A DNA stretch of 64,000 nt from Symbiodinium natans (taxonomy: Eukaryota; Sar; Dinophyceae; Suessiales; Symbiodiniaceae): contig CAJNDS010002129.1 in assembly GCA_905221605.1 (NCBI GenBank), forward strand, positions 62,001 to 126,000, given 5' to 3'. Positions 19,434-30,445 of the stretch are shown here, in pieces. The notes beneath the pieces were generated by a model that saw only the letters and a program-made list of their open reading frames with translations, was not told where the DNA came from and made no database searches. The translations under genes and the position numbers were made by a program. Within the stretch, counting starts at the first letter, position 1. Every line of letters starts with the position of its first letter.

Positions 19434-19761
19434 GTAGTTTGGGGTTCGAGTCGCATGTACAAAGCCACTCCCTTGAGAGAATGGGCGTCGTGTCCCGCAG
19501 TCCCACCCAGAAGCTCATGCGACGACATTCCTGTTCTTCTTCTTCTTCTTCTTCTTGTTCTTCTTCTTTCGATTCTTCTTACTAGTATAGTTTCAATAAA
19601 TAGTATCACGCGCAGTTTAGACACACGACTCCAGCGATACATGTATGTAGTAACCGGGAGCTAAGGTAGTGCTCCTCGACTACCTAAAAGGCCCACGGAC
19701 CCGGAAACCTCACCGTTTACCTAGGGTTTCGGGTTAGGGCTTAGGAAACTCAACTCGAAGC

Positions 19762-20001
19762 ATGGCCGTTTGTGGTTCCGAAGAGTCGGATACAACGGAT
19801 GGCGGTGGATTTGTGCTCTTCCAAATCCCCAAAAGCCTAAAGCCTAAACAAGCAACAAAAAGCTACAACCTAAAACCCTCAGCGACTCAGACCGAAGTCA
19901 GGATGGTGCCGACGAGATCGGACATGCCGCCCCCGGCACCCCCACGGCGTCCACAGCCACCCCACCTAAATCCGGCGATGCCGCCGCTTGGAAGCGGTTA
20001 A
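19762..20001 (+). CDS. Small proline-rich ORF containing repeat block copy B
   Basis: An ATG in good context (agcATGG) opens 79 codons to TAA: an acidic start (MAVCGSEESDTTDGGGFVLF) followed from 19898 by repeat block B (RMVPTRSDMPPPAPPRRPQP ... LNPAMPPLGSG). Could be a complete short gene or one exon. Codon use is more regular in the second half. Unidentified; Pro-rich composition suggests a binding or structural segment. Confidence 0.4.
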   Translation: MAVCGSEESDTTDGGGFVLFQIPKSLKPKQATKSYNLKPSATQTEVRMVPTRSDMPPPAPPRRPQPPHLNPAMPPLGSG

Positions 20002-20287
20002 TGATATAGGAAAGCTTCACATTCGCGGAGGCAAGCCTGCCTAGCATCAAGGAAATCACGCTGCGTGCAGGCACTGACTACCATGGTCTAGTGGTCGCTT
20101 TCTTGGCGCTCAAACGAACTATGTCTCAGGGGGCATCCAGAGCTCAACTGTGCGCAACTCTCAGGAACACCAACAGCATGCACGGAAGATCCTCATGCAC
20201 TCTAGGCCACAATGCGTATAGCCTCAACCCAGGGCCTGAACGCCACAGCCTAAACCATTGAGCAACTCTGTCTTCGCCCGAATCAGT

Positions 20288-20363
20288 GCGGCCCACCTGA
20301 GGTCAGACGTTCTGCGTCCGGAATCCTTTCAGCAAAATCTGGCGATGCCCCTTGGCAACAGTC
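20288..20363 (+). CDS. Proline-rich repeat block, copy C (diverged)
   Basis: Reads AAHLRSDVLRPESFQQNLAM then PLGNS, matching the RSD...LAMPLG core of copies B and D; shorter and decayed. Confidence 0.35.
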
Positions 20364-20741
20364 TCTGCCTGTGCGTTCATTCTAGGGAGCATCTAGAGCT
20401 GGCAGCGAGCCCACGACTGCTGCGGGTTCCCTGACACCCTCTTTAGATGGGTTTAAGAGCCTTGCCGCGACCCATGCTCGTTAAGCAAGCGCTCCATGGG
20501 CCGGGCTCCACAGAACTTCTGGACTGCGACGATTGTTGCACATGCGACTCCATCAAAAGCCGCAGTCGTTCGTTCATTCGTCCATGACAGTCTACAAGAA
20601 GAGCCCCCACCCCCACACCCCCTCCCCCAAATCTTTTTTGAAATAAATAAAAAAAATGTAAAAACAAATAAAAAAAAAAAACCCAAAAAATTATATGTAT
20701 TCATAACAAAAGAATAATGGTAATAACACAGAGCTCTCAGC

Positions 20742-20843
20742 CTCAGGATGGCGCCGCCGAGATCCGACATTCTGCCCCCTCTGCCCCAACAGCTTCCAGC
20801 ATCCTCCGCGCTGCCCCCATCGGTGCAGCCACTTGGCAGCACG
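20742..20843 (+). CDS. Proline-rich repeat block, copy D
   Basis: Reads RMAPPRSDILPPLPQQLPAS then SALPPSVQPLGST, the closest relative of copy B. An A/T-rich segment with long A runs precedes it. Confidence 0.42.
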
Positions 20844-21079
20844 TTCGGAAATTTTAGGGTTTTGGGTTTATAGTGCTGCTTAGGCTTTTGGGCGTGCACG
20901 TGGGGGCAGAAAGGGGTTCAGGATTCAGGGTTCAGTTTGGGGCTCCAAGCTCCAAGTTTAGGACCTTGCCCTCCTGAACCCCCAAAGCCTTCTGTCTTTT
21001 GTCAAGTGCTTCGGGCCGAGTCTAGGACCTGTTGTGGGGTGTTGAGGTCTAGGGTTTAGAGTTTACACTGGACCTTCAG

Positions 21080-21194
21080 AGCCATTGTGACGGCTGAGGC
21101 AGCCCTATGTGCCCCCAGTTCAGGTTTGGCATCCACCGCAGCTTCGGCCAAATTTAAGAAGCGTCCTGCGGGAGATTGTGGGTTGTTGTGTGGG
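21080..21194 (+). CDS. Candidate internal exon, Ala/Ser-rich
   Basis: Acceptor ggaccttcag; open frame AIVTAEAALCAPSSGLASTA then ASAKFKKRPAG; possible donor GTTTCC. A TTTAGAG-type telomere-like word precedes it. Unidentified. Confidence 0.4.
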
Positions 21195-22002
21195 GTTTCC
21201 AGGTTGAGGCCTGAGATTTGGTCTCCTTTGTGGAAGGTTCCTGCGGCTTGAGCTGATACTGCGTCACAAGGTGTTCGGCCGCTTTGCAAAGTTGTGGAGG
21301 CGGCTGCAAACTCCCCCAAACAAAGACCCTACGATGGCTGAGTAGATCACGCCGTCCGACGCCCCAAGCTCCAAGAAAGTCGCAACAAGCAACCAGCAGG
21401 CTGTGCATTTCAAAGGGTTCCCTCCATGCTCGTGGTTCAGCTGCGCGGGCTCCTGACGCCGCCTTGCACCTGGGGGCCAACCCTATGTTGTGTCATTGTT
21501 GGAATGTTTTCGGCCCTGCGCACCCCCCGCCGAACTTTTCTCTTCTGCGACCCCCGCTCCGGAACAGAACACAAAGACGACAAGATGTGCCCATGTGATA
21601 GTATTCTTCATCATTTGGGGGTCTACGAAAATAAGTCACCCCTAGTAGAGTCCTTTTGCCCATTACATAGCTAGCAGACACGTCCTCATATGGGGTGCTA
21701 AACCATGAATGAAGCGTGGTACCAACGCCAGCAATGCCAATTAAGGCTTTAGGTACGCGCCCGGGTGATATTTTCGGCCCGAATGCAAAGTTCAACCGCA
21801 CGACCCCAACAAAGAGAACCGGGTCAGCCTCCAGGCCAATCCCCCGAAGAAAAGCCTTTAAACAGAGGCCCTGTACACTCTCCAGCGTGAAAACATCCGT
21901 TAACTACAGGGCCTTCTTGGGGGTAGCACACTGGGAGGTTCATGGGCATGTATAAGTAGGGTTAGAGGTATGGCAGCTACAGTTCTAACCTTGTTTAGGG
22001 TT

Positions 22003-22100
22003 CTTACAACCCTAAACCCTGAACCACCCTGGGTGGTTCGATCTGAGTTTCCTTACAACCCTAAACCCTGAACCACCCTGGGTGGTTCGATCTGAGTTTC
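22003..22100. repeat. 49-bp tandem duplication containing a 19-bp palindrome
   Basis: Two exact copies of a unit that includes CCCTAAACCC and the perfect palindrome GAACCACCCTGGGTGGTTC. It lies between family D ends at 21.93 and 22.20 kb. Confidence 0.85.
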
Positions 22101-22230
22101 CCAGGTGCTCCAACGGAGCCTGCCCCTAATGATGGCATGCACACTGCGAAGTGGACTTTCGTTCAACTAGGTGGGAGGCAACCAAAAAACAAGCCCTCAG
22201 CCACCCATGAACCTTCAAGTACAGGGGCTT

Positions 22231-22325
22231 GGGATGTCCCCCATTCTACAAACAGGGCTTTAACTAGGGATTACAATAGGGTACGATAATCCCGATGAAG
22301 GGCCCTTAGTATAATTGGGAACAGC
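22231..22325. mobile_element. Family E element (copy 4, diverged)
   Basis: Starts gggatgtcccccattctac and ends agtataattgggaacagccc, with agggattacaat in the left half. Confidence 0.5.
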
Positions 22326-22414
22326 CCTAGCCCTAACCCTAAACCCCCAACGCCCGAGCTCTAAACCCTAAACCCCAACACCCATGAACCTTCAAGTACA
22401 GGGCCCATCCTCAG

Positions 22415-22476
22415 AACAAAGGAATGTTGCCATGGAGCTGCGGCAGCTGCTTCCCCGAAGGCCGGGCCCAAAAGAG
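22415..22476 (+). CDS. Candidate internal exon ending at a telomeric donor
   Basis: Acceptor atcctcag; 62 bases, open in more than one frame (e.g. HGAAAAASPKAGPKR or MELRQLLPRRPGPKE); the donor is GTTTAGGGC, i.e. the first telomeric unit itself. Confidence 0.48.
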
Positions 22477-22869
22477 GTTTAGGGCTTAGGGTGTAGGCTT
22501 TAGGCTTAGGGTTGAGGAAGAGCAGCTCACACCCCCAGCTCTCCAACCTAGTGGCTCTTAGTAGGGGAGTTTACAGAACCTTGCACTACAAAGAACCGTG
22601 AAGCAGAGAGCAACGGGCCTTGCAGAGTTCACAAGACCCGCAACCGTCAGTTTGAGCACTATGGTTTTTCCCTTTAGTGCGCTCAGAAAAAAGAAACCGA
22701 TAACAAGCAAAAACATACTTAGATTCATGCGGCGCCCTTGTGTTTGATGCTTTTCCTTTGGGCAGACTCAAAATCCCAATGAGCTTCGAAAGCCGAAACG
22801 CCCTAAATAACCCTAGTTAAGTCCTGAAGAACTGAACAAAAAATCCTTAAACCCCCAAACCCTCAACCC

Positions 22870-22910
22870 TAAGTCCCTAGGTCCCTAAGTCCCTAAGTCC
22901 CTAAGTCCCA
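22870..22910. repeat. (AAGTCCCT)n short tandem repeat
   Basis: Five octamer units, apparently derived from the neighbouring CCCTAA-type sequence. Confidence 0.8.
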
Positions 22911-23050
22911 ATGAACTTCGAATCGGCCATGCCCCGATGCTTGCGGAGGGCCGGCGCTGTCGGAATCCGAGGCCTACACCCGCAGAATGCACCTGGGACA
23001 TCACATTGCATGGTCGTATGACTGTGTGTTAATTAGTATTTTGGCTATGT

Positions 23051-23132
23051 AGCAGTAACAGTGATTGTAGTACTATATAGTAGTAACAGTGATTGTAGTA
23101 TTATATAGTAGTAACAGTGATTGTAGTATTCA
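23051..23132. repeat. 28-bp tandem repeat, three copies
   Basis: Unit agtagtaacagtgattgtag plus eight bases, starting at 23051, 23079 and 23107. Confidence 0.88.
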
Positions 23133-23690
23133 GAATTAGTAATCATAGTAATAACCGTAAGAATAGTAATGGTATTAGGGTTTGCAGGATGTACTTAAAG
23201 CCTAAGCCCGAAGCCCTAGAGTGGTAGGTGTGCCATATTTAGGCTTGGGTGGGCACGTCAAGTTTGCAAGCAGCGCATTAAACCTCAACCCCACTGAGTT
23301 AAAGCCCTCAAAAGCCCTAAGCTCGGAGACCACGGTAAGTCACATCATTCGAAGTTTGCAATCTTTTGGAGTCTTCGTGTTGGTTGGTGTGAGGGTTTGA
23401 AGGGGTGGCTACATGATGGGGTGACGTGAAGTCTTGTTTCAGTCAACCACTGGTACTAGTTCTTTCCATCAGGCTGGCTCGACCTAGGTGTGGTCTTACA
23501 CTTACTGGTTCTTAGTAGGGAATGAGGGAATGATCCTTGTCAGACCTTGGCAGCACAGAAGTCCGGGCGCAAAAAGGGTTTAGGGTCTAGGGAGCCGTGA
23601 TACCCCCTTCGCCTGCACAACCTCTGTGAGAGGCAAACTACCCCAAGGAGACCTGGAGCAAAAAGAGGGAATGCAACTTTAAGAAACCCT

Positions 23691-23777
23691 AAGCCCTAAA
23701 CCCTAAACCCTAAACCCTAAACCCTAAACCCTAAACCCTAAACCCTAAACCCTAAACCCTAAACCCTAAACCCTCAC
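23691..23777 (-). repeat. Telomere-like tract (CCCTAAA)n
   Basis: About twelve near-exact units. Confidence 0.92.
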
Positions 23778-24036
23778 CGGGGGGGTGCTGAGTGTGGACC
23801 CTGATGCCAAGAGGTGGGACTGACACATCGGGTGACTTTCTCCTTGTGGATCATTGGGGAAGGAAGGTTGTCTCTACGTGGTTTTAAAGGGGTCTTATGC
23901 GGTTGGTTGTTCTTTGCTTTTGCGAACTTCCCTACATTGATCCACTTTTTACGCTAACTTTAAAAGCGCCCCATCCTTCGGAAGAAGTAGTGTTGCCGGT
24001 ATTGGTCCCTGCAATGTGGCCTGAGTGTCAGCTAGG

Positions 24037-24160
24037 CAACCCTAAACCCTAAACCCTAAACCCTAAACCCTAAACCCTAAACCCTAAACCCTAAACCCTA
24101 AACCCTAAACCCTAAACCCTAAACCCTAAACCCTAAACCCTACCCGTACCCTAAACCCTT
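24037..24160 (-). repeat. Long telomere-like tract (CCCTAAA)n
   Basis: Fifteen or more nearly exact units, with a CCCTACCCGTA interruption near the right end. Confidence 0.93.
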
Positions 24161-24172
24161 GGACCCCGGACG

Positions 24173-24254
24173 GCCACGAGCTCCAACGAGGCAGCAACTG
24201 CTACTCCCAAACCCTCGGCTGCGGTGCACGTCGCAGTCCCAGCTGTCTTTTCTT
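24173..24254 (+). CDS. Possible internal exon, Ala/Thr/Ser-rich
   Basis: One frame reads ATSSNEAATATPKPSAAVHV then AVPAVFSL between a CCCTAAA tract and a TTTAGGG tract; borders not resolved. Confidence 0.33.
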
Positions 24255-24997
24255 TAGGGGTTTAGTGTTGAGGGTTTGAGGGTTTAGGGTTTAGGGTTTA
24301 GGCGGCTTATGTGGGTATGCGGTTCGCTCCAGGTTGAAAGGTTGCGTTGATGGATTTGGGGTTTCTCTTCGGGGGTTCCTGCCATTTGGGACTGCGATTG
24401 CTTGCAAGTTCCATTTGAGGCTTTTTGTCAGAGACTCCGTGAGCTTAGATGCAGGTGCCAAGAGCCTGTAGGACCTCTGGCTTCCAGACCGGAGAAGCCA
24501 GCCTGCCCACATTTGACACAGGCTTTATATTTACTGTTTTTTTGATGAGTGTATATAAGGTTCCTTTTTACTATTGGTGAGTGTAGATACCTGGTGTCCT
24601 TTTGGGGGGTACAAGAAATATAAACCCTGCAAATCTAAGCTGTCTCACGATATGATTCACGGCCTCGAGTCCGCAGTGCAAGAAATCTAAACCCTGCTTC
24701 ATTTAGGGTTTAGGGTGATCACCCAGAGTCGAACTCTGCAGCGAGTGTTTGTATTATGTCCTTAGTATGCGCCACTGTGCCCTGATGAAAGTTTTCCGTC
24801 TGCATAGAGGCCCTAGAATAATATGGTGTTTCAAGGGCCAGAATGAACCTCTGAAGCCCCTAAACCTTAGTGGTTCAAAACCCAACTTTTCAACTTTTGG
24901 CCTCTTACAAGGCAGTCTTACTCCGAACGTTTGAACTTTTCACCCTATGGGTATTTGGGAAGTAAGAAACGCCAAACCCCCCAAACCCTAAACCCCC

Positions 24998-25062
24998 GGT
25001 CGCGACGTCAAGGTGCCGCCAAGCATCCGCTACCCCACGGACACGAGCGCTGCCTCCTCAGA
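24998..25062 (+). CDS. Possible internal exon
   Basis: Reads GRDVKVPPSIRYPTDTSAAS then SE before a GTGTAGGG donor-like border; CCCTAAA units precede it. No clear AG acceptor. Confidence 0.36.
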
Positions 25063-25489
25063 GTGTAGGGCGGTCCCCGGATTCTGGGGACTCTTTGTGT
25101 TGATTTTGCTATATATTTCTATATGACTAAATTGCTATATTGCCAAATTGCTATATGACTACATGTAGGGAAGTTCAGGAGGTGCAACACTCAGACATAA
25201 AGGACATCGTCCACACATAATGCATGCAGGGGTGCAGATTTTGTAAGGTTTGCATAGGCTTTGGCTCCCCGAAGCTCGTTGAGCCACTTGCCCCCCCACT
25301 CTCTGGTGTGCTGCGTTAACGAAAACTGTACTTTGTTAGCCGAAAACTGTGATTCTGAAGACCATCGTCACCTCACATTCCACACCCCACACCCTGAGCC
25401 CCAAAGCCTTCCTCGACTTCCTACCCGAGCAAAGCCAAATGAAGGACCTGAAAGAATGGAACCTTCGAAGGCCCAACAAAAGCCCAAAC

Positions 25490-25566
25490 CCTAAACCCTA
25501 AGCCCTAAGCCCTAAGCCCTAAGCCCTAAACCCTAAGCCCTAACTAAACCCTAAACCCTAAACCCT
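25490..25566 (-). repeat. Telomere-like tract (CCCTAAA/CCCTAAG)n
   Basis: Alternating CCCTAAA and CCCTAAG units. Confidence 0.9.
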
Positions 25567-25582
25567 CTTTGCCGGCCCCTAG

Positions 25583-25663
25583 GTTCGAGGGTATGGGCCA
25601 TATGGGCTGCAAGACTGGGCCGAGCCGGGCTTGGCTGGTGGGAAGCCTCGTGGCGAGCGTTGA
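25583..25663 (+). CDS. Candidate exon
   Basis: Acceptor ggcccctag; 26 codons VRGYGPYGLQDWAEPGLAGG then KPRGER and TGA. GTTGAG four bases before the stop could be a donor instead. A CCCTAAA tract precedes and TTTAGGG units (25700-25727) follow. Confidence 0.45.
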   Translation, partial: VRGYGPYGLQDWAEPGLAGGKPRGER

Positions 25664-25739
25664 GCATGCTTATAGGGCCTAGGGCTTGGGGCTTGGGGCT
25701 TGGGGTTTAGGGTTTAGGGTTTAGGGTTTTTGCCAGGGG

Positions 25740-26640
25740 CACTCTCTGAGGAAGCTGTTTCATGTTCAAGGGTCTGACAAGGTTTGCCTGACATGCCCCT
25801 TAGAACCTAGACGTTTGTAGTAAACAGTGTAGGCTGAGCGGGTAAGGACTCGACGCAGATAGAGCAATCTTTGCCGTTCCCAACTATGCGAGAGTGTAAG
25901 AAACAACCTCGCCACTGACTCCAGGACCCCGCTGCAAGGCTTGCCGGGACACTTGGGTAGCCACTCCGACACGCGGGCCGCCGCCGTCGCCTTTACGGAA
26001 GGCTCTTTACCATGATAGCCCAGTCGAAGCTTGTAGCGTTGAGCCGAGTGGAAACTCCCTTCGAGGGTTCCCTATAGGCTTCGGTGATGCACGTGTTTCT
26101 TCGGCTTGCTCGCAGAGGATGGCTTACCAACTGCATGTCATCCCAAATCTGAGAATCACCCCTTGGGCATGGGAGGTAAAGAGGGCGGCAGCATAGGATG
26201 TGGCATTCTTGAAGACAGATGCTTGGTTGTGAGCGCTGGCCACGTACGCCACAGGTAAAGAAGGCTTAATGAATGCACCCTGAGGTTTAATTCTGAGAGC
26301 CCTACCCGAAACCCATGCAAACCAACAAGCCGGCTACCCGAGTGGTGCCCCACAATTCTCAGCGACGAGGCTGTGTCACCCCGCTGGCGCCGCGCTAGCG
26401 CAGTCGCCGATCTAACAGCGGGGCTTCAGTGACGAAAAGGGGATAGGGCTTGGACAACTCACGGGACAGGAGGCCTTGAGATATGCGTGGCTTATGGGCT
26501 CCAGGGCAGGTGGGCAGGCTTGGGCTGAAGGCTGTTTACAATATGTCACAATATGTCACGTAAACATTAAAGCCTGCGAGAAGCCCTTTATGGTCGAATG
26601 CGTTCGGTTTGAGCGCTTCATCTCCCAATGCCAGTAGACT
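25740..26640. other. No gene recognised
   Basis: GC-balanced sequence without telomere-like tracts or clear exon borders; the - strand frames at 25766-25972 and 26156-26353 lack protein character. Confidence 0.4.
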
Positions 26641-26654
26641 CTTTTCACCATTCC

Positions 26655-27333
26655 TTTTAATATAAAATTACTGGCCCGTTCGTATCTTTTCTATCACTAG
26701 TTAAAAATTGTAATCATAAAGGCTTAGGAATTTACTATTTATTATCTGGATTCATCTTTGGAATCTCCGGAACATTAATATCAGTCCTTATAAGAATAAA
26801 ATTATATTCATCAGGAAATAGGATTATATCTCCAGAAAACCAAAACTTCTATAATATAAGCATTACAATGTATGGCTTTCTTATGATTTTCTTTTTAGTA
26901 ATGCCTGGCTTGTTTGGAGGATTTGGAAATTATTTTGTACCTATCTTTCAAGGGTCTCCAGAAGTGGTATATCCTGGAGTCAATATTTTTTCTATCTTAA
27001 TTCTTTTACTTGCATATCTTTTCCTAATCCTTTCTATAATCTCAGAATTTGGAGGTGGTACAGGATGAACATTTTTTGCACCATTATCCACTTCTTGTAT
27101 GGCTTTCTCACCTTCAAGTACAGGAAATCTTATATTTGGATTATTAATCTCTGGTATATCTTCATGTCTTGCATCTCTTAACTTTTGGACAACAATTCTA
27201 AATCTGAGACCTTATTATCTGACATTAAAGACTGTCCCCATTATTTCCTTGAGCGTTCTTGATTACAGCTTTCATGCTTTTATTAACATTACCAATCTTA
27301 TCTGGTACACTTCTTGTAATATTCTCTGGCAAC
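26655..27333 (+). pseudogene. cox1: Mitochondrial cox1 fragment inserted in the nucleus (numt)
   Basis: An AT-rich island unlike its flanks. It translates to cytochrome c oxidase subunit 1, helices I to about V: NHKGLGIYYLLSGFIFGISG, MIFFLVMPGLFGGFGNYFVP, SIISEFGGGTG, FSPSSTGNLIFGLLISGISS, then ITAFMLLLTLPILSGTLL after a frame change. In-frame TGA at 27066-27068 (in GTGW-T) and 27250-27252 (in PLFPW) stand at conserved Trp positions. Dinoflagellate mitochondrial mRNAs are known to be edited, and TGA to TGG by A-to-G fits, so the copy looks derived from unedited DNA. The frame change coincides with a C4 run (27236-27239), one base too long. Both ends stop abruptly, so it cannot make a functional subunit. 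Confidence 0.93.
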
Positions 27334-27585
27334 TATGCCCGCGTGCGCATTTGGGTGTAGCCGTTTGGAGGTCCTGTTCAGGCTTTGCGTGGGCTCGGAT
27401 CAGTTTGCATGCCAGCATCTCGGACCCGGCAGGAACCTTCCAGAATACATCAACAGAACAAAGAATCAGTTCCTTTAGTCACAAAGCCCAGTCGGCAAAA
27501 CAGATACGCACCGAAACAACGTGCAAGTTCCCTAAACCCTAAATCCTAAACCCTAAACCCCAAACCCTAAACCCCAAACCGATAG

Positions 27586-27677
27586 TTTCCGGAGGAGCTC
27601 GGCGACAAGCTCAACAAGGCCAAGGCCATGCGCGCTGCGGGTCGCTGTCAGCTGGCCGGCTGGCCCCAGATGTCGAT
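27586..27677 (+). CDS. Candidate internal exon ending at a telomeric donor
   Basis: Acceptor ccgatag; 30 codons FPEELGDKLNKAKAMRAAGR then CQLAGWPQMS, ending in phase 2 at GTTTAGGGTTTAGGG. CCCTAAA units precede it. Strong GC3; helical. Unidentified. One of the clearest cases where telomeric repeats touch both sides of an exon. Confidence 0.65.
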
Positions 27678-27734
27678 GTTTAGGGTTTAGGGTTTAGGGT
27701 TTACAGTAGGGTTTAGGGTTTAGGGTTTAGGGTT
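27678..27734 (+). repeat. Telomere-like tract starting at a splice-donor position
   Basis: About seven TTTAGGG units beginning exactly at the end of the exon open frame; a family D end (ttcatgggtacttctaagta) follows. Confidence 0.88.
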
Positions 27735-28531
27735 TACTACTTGGATATTCATGGGTACTTCTAAGTAGGGTTAGATGCACCCGAAGTAAGGCGAAGCGAT
27801 AGTTAAGTTACCATACGTATATAACCCTCAAGCAGGATTTCTGCAGCGTTCAGGGATGCACTCGAGTAACCTTCGCGTGCCTTAAACAAACGGGCGACGC
27901 ATGTCCTTGGCTAGCTATCTTTTCCGTTTCTCGTTTGTGGTGTTTCAAGGTCTTTGGGCTGCAGAGAGATTTTTTCAGGTTTCAGCGCCCTTAGTTTGCT
28001 CCAGGAGGATTCAGGGGGTGTTGGAGCGACCTGCGACGCACTTCTTTATTCCCCGTCCTAGACCTCCATGCACGTGGCCTCGTATAAACCCACTCTAAAC
28101 TCGGGATCCTAAATGCTCGAGTTCGGCGTTGGGCGTCCCATCGTGTGACGTCACAAGTCCAAACACATCGAATTCCCACTGGGGCCTTAAGCCACAAGCC
28201 CGGGCCCATTCCCCCCTAGGAGTGCACAACCGACCCAACCGCACAGAATGCGGGCCCATTCTCCCTGGAGCGGTCAGAGAATCCCGCCGAGAGTCTCGCC
28301 TACCCGCATCCAGAGAATCTCGCGGATTATTTCAAGGGCTGTCTCGGAGAAAAGCAATGCCACAGAATCCTGCATTGAAGCAGACTTTGTGATTTGTCCC
28401 ACATCGGCAGGACTTCTCCCACGTAGATTAGCTGCAGGGTGGGGGGATGGTCGGATGAAATAATAGTTTAGGTTTCAGGGCTCTTGTCACTGCACGCGCA
28501 TCCTAAACCCTAAACCCTAAACCCCCATCAG

Positions 28532-28627
28532 CCAAGCCAAAGGCCGCCGGGAAGACGTCTGCCGGGAAGCAGGCTGTTCAGGCCGCTCGGAACATAGGGA
28601 GACGTCCAGACTGCCTCTGCGGCACAG
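28532..28627 (+). CDS. Candidate internal exon, Lys/Ala-rich
   Basis: Acceptor cccatcag right after CCCTAAA units; frame KPKAAGKTSAGKQAVQAARN then IGRRPDCLCGT. A GA donor (GAAACCC) is possible. Confidence 0.48.
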
Positions 28628-28859
28628 GAAACCCTCAACACCGGTTCCCAAACAGCACCAAAAGTTCCGGTTTATAGGTTTACGGTTTCTATATCCCCCT
28701 TGGGGTTGTTAAATTTTTGTTTATATAAAGCCCAAGAGGACTTCAAGAGGATATTAAAGCATGTTATGTTTATTCAGGTTCTAAGGGGAGTACAGGTTTA
28801 CCCTTCTGACATTACGCTCAGGGGGGTAGGTTTGCCCACAGGCCCACAGGCATTCCTTC

Positions 28860-29245
28860 GCATGACGGGTTTGGGAAGGGTTCGTATGTTTGTTCATGCA
28901 AGTTCCCTTCGTGGCATAACCTAGAGAACACAATGCTCGCAGGACGGGTTTGGAAAAGAGTCTTATGCTTCTAGCGCAAGGTGTCTTTCTGGGCATGCCC
29001 CCCCCCCCCCAGTTGCAAACACAATACTTGCAGGACGGTTTGGAAAGGGTTCGTATGCCTGGGCATGCAGAAAAGCGCCACACATTCTTGTGTTTTTTTA
29101 AGGGCTCGCAATGAAAGTTCCCTTCATGGCCTGATCTTCTTTAAAACGCAAGCGGGCTCCACCAGATGCCAACACAACTCGCAGGACGAGGCGCAGCTCC
29201 CACAACCATTTGCAAACGCAATGCTCGCATGTTCCCTTCATGGCA
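28860..29245. repeat. Diverged tandem repeat, about 80-110 bp units
   Basis: A core resembling gcaggacgggtttggaaagg recurs at about 28864, 28943 and 29034 with weaker copies to 29245, each near an aagttcccttcatggc-like word. Confidence 0.6.
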
Positions 29246-29699
29246 CCGGCGCAGTCCAAAACCCCATGTGGCGCGGGAAAGGCAGCCCCTCTCCCCGCAA
29301 AAATGTTAAGAAGCATCTAGACCCCGCCCCGCAAAAAACACTAAGAACCATCCAGAACCACGGCAGAGAGAGAGAGCTTTAGAACCTTAAACCCTAAATG
29401 TCTGGAGCCCGAAACTGTTGTCGGGGGTTGTTGGGCTCGTGGCTTTGAGGACCCCGAGCCGATTTCAAAGGTCCCGCATTTCGGGAGGCAGGGCTAGGAA
29501 CGCAGGTCCGAGGTCCTCAAATGTGGTCCCATGGAGGTGAACTTTCTTGACACCTTTCCAAACTTATAGACCCACAGTTTCAGGGTTGTTTTGTTGACTT
29601 TGGGGCTCTGCAGCTTGGGTTTTTTCGGTGCCCTGAAAGGCAGCCATCGAAGTCTTCCGGGAAGAAGGTGCCCGAAGGCGCCATGGGGACACTGTTGGG

Positions 29700-30069
29700 G
29701 CTTCGAAGTTTCCTCCGGGGCAGCTTGCATCTTCAGCATAGCGCCCCAGGAGTCCAGCCTAAGGCCGTTAGGATCCAAAAGCTTCACTTGTGGCTGCGGC
29801 ACGATTGAAGCCATGGCTGCTTCGGTAACAATGAACTGACCAGGCTGTAAGTCGCAGTATTTGGGCGTGATGTCCCATTGCAGGTTGGAGGCGGATGAGT
29901 TCATTGCGATGTCAGCGCGCGCCCCAGTCAGATCTATATACCCTCCGAGCCGCAAGCGAGCGTTGAAGACGGAGAAGCGAGCCGGCTGCGTAGCCTTGAA
30001 ACTCTCACTTCGATTGCACGTGATGCAGTTTGCAGGTGTTTGCTTTCCGACCATAGCTCGTCTCATCAC
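29700..30069 (-). CDS. Candidate - strand exon of an unidentified gene
   Basis: The - frame reads coherent protein: ARFSVFNARLRLGGYIDLTG, ARADIAMNSSASNLQWDI, KLLDPNGLRLDSWGAML. It is open for 191 codons (29494-30069), with the most protein-like part before about 29700. It is the only convincing non-transposon coding block on this strand. No domain recognised; borders uncertain. Confidence 0.42.
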
Positions 30070-30445
30070 GATCTATTGTATTGAGTCCCGACAACAGGGA
30101 GCTCCCCAAAACTGCAAGACCCAAGCCCGAGGACACGCCCCCAAGCCCGGATGCTAAAGGGCTCAGGGGTCTAAAAGGTCCGGAAGCACAGAAACGGGTG
30201 CGGAAATGGGCTCAAGGGTTTAGGGTTTAGGGTTTATTAGTTTACTAAGGGGTATAGTATAAGGACGAATCCCTAGAAGGGACCCTGAATCTTGTTCCCC
30301 TAAAAATCCCCTATGTATATCTTATATAGTCCCTATGTGCCTCAGTAGCCCCTCAATAACCCCTGAATGACCCTCAGGTCCCTTTTTGAGGATGCCCCCT
30401 TTAGCCCCTTAAGTTTCAGCCCTAAACCGCAGGTTTTAGGGGGAG

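Noticed and set aside
26868-27068. A small independent membrane-protein gene
   Set aside because: It is part of the cox1 insertion, and its apparent stop is a TGA at a conserved Trp position.
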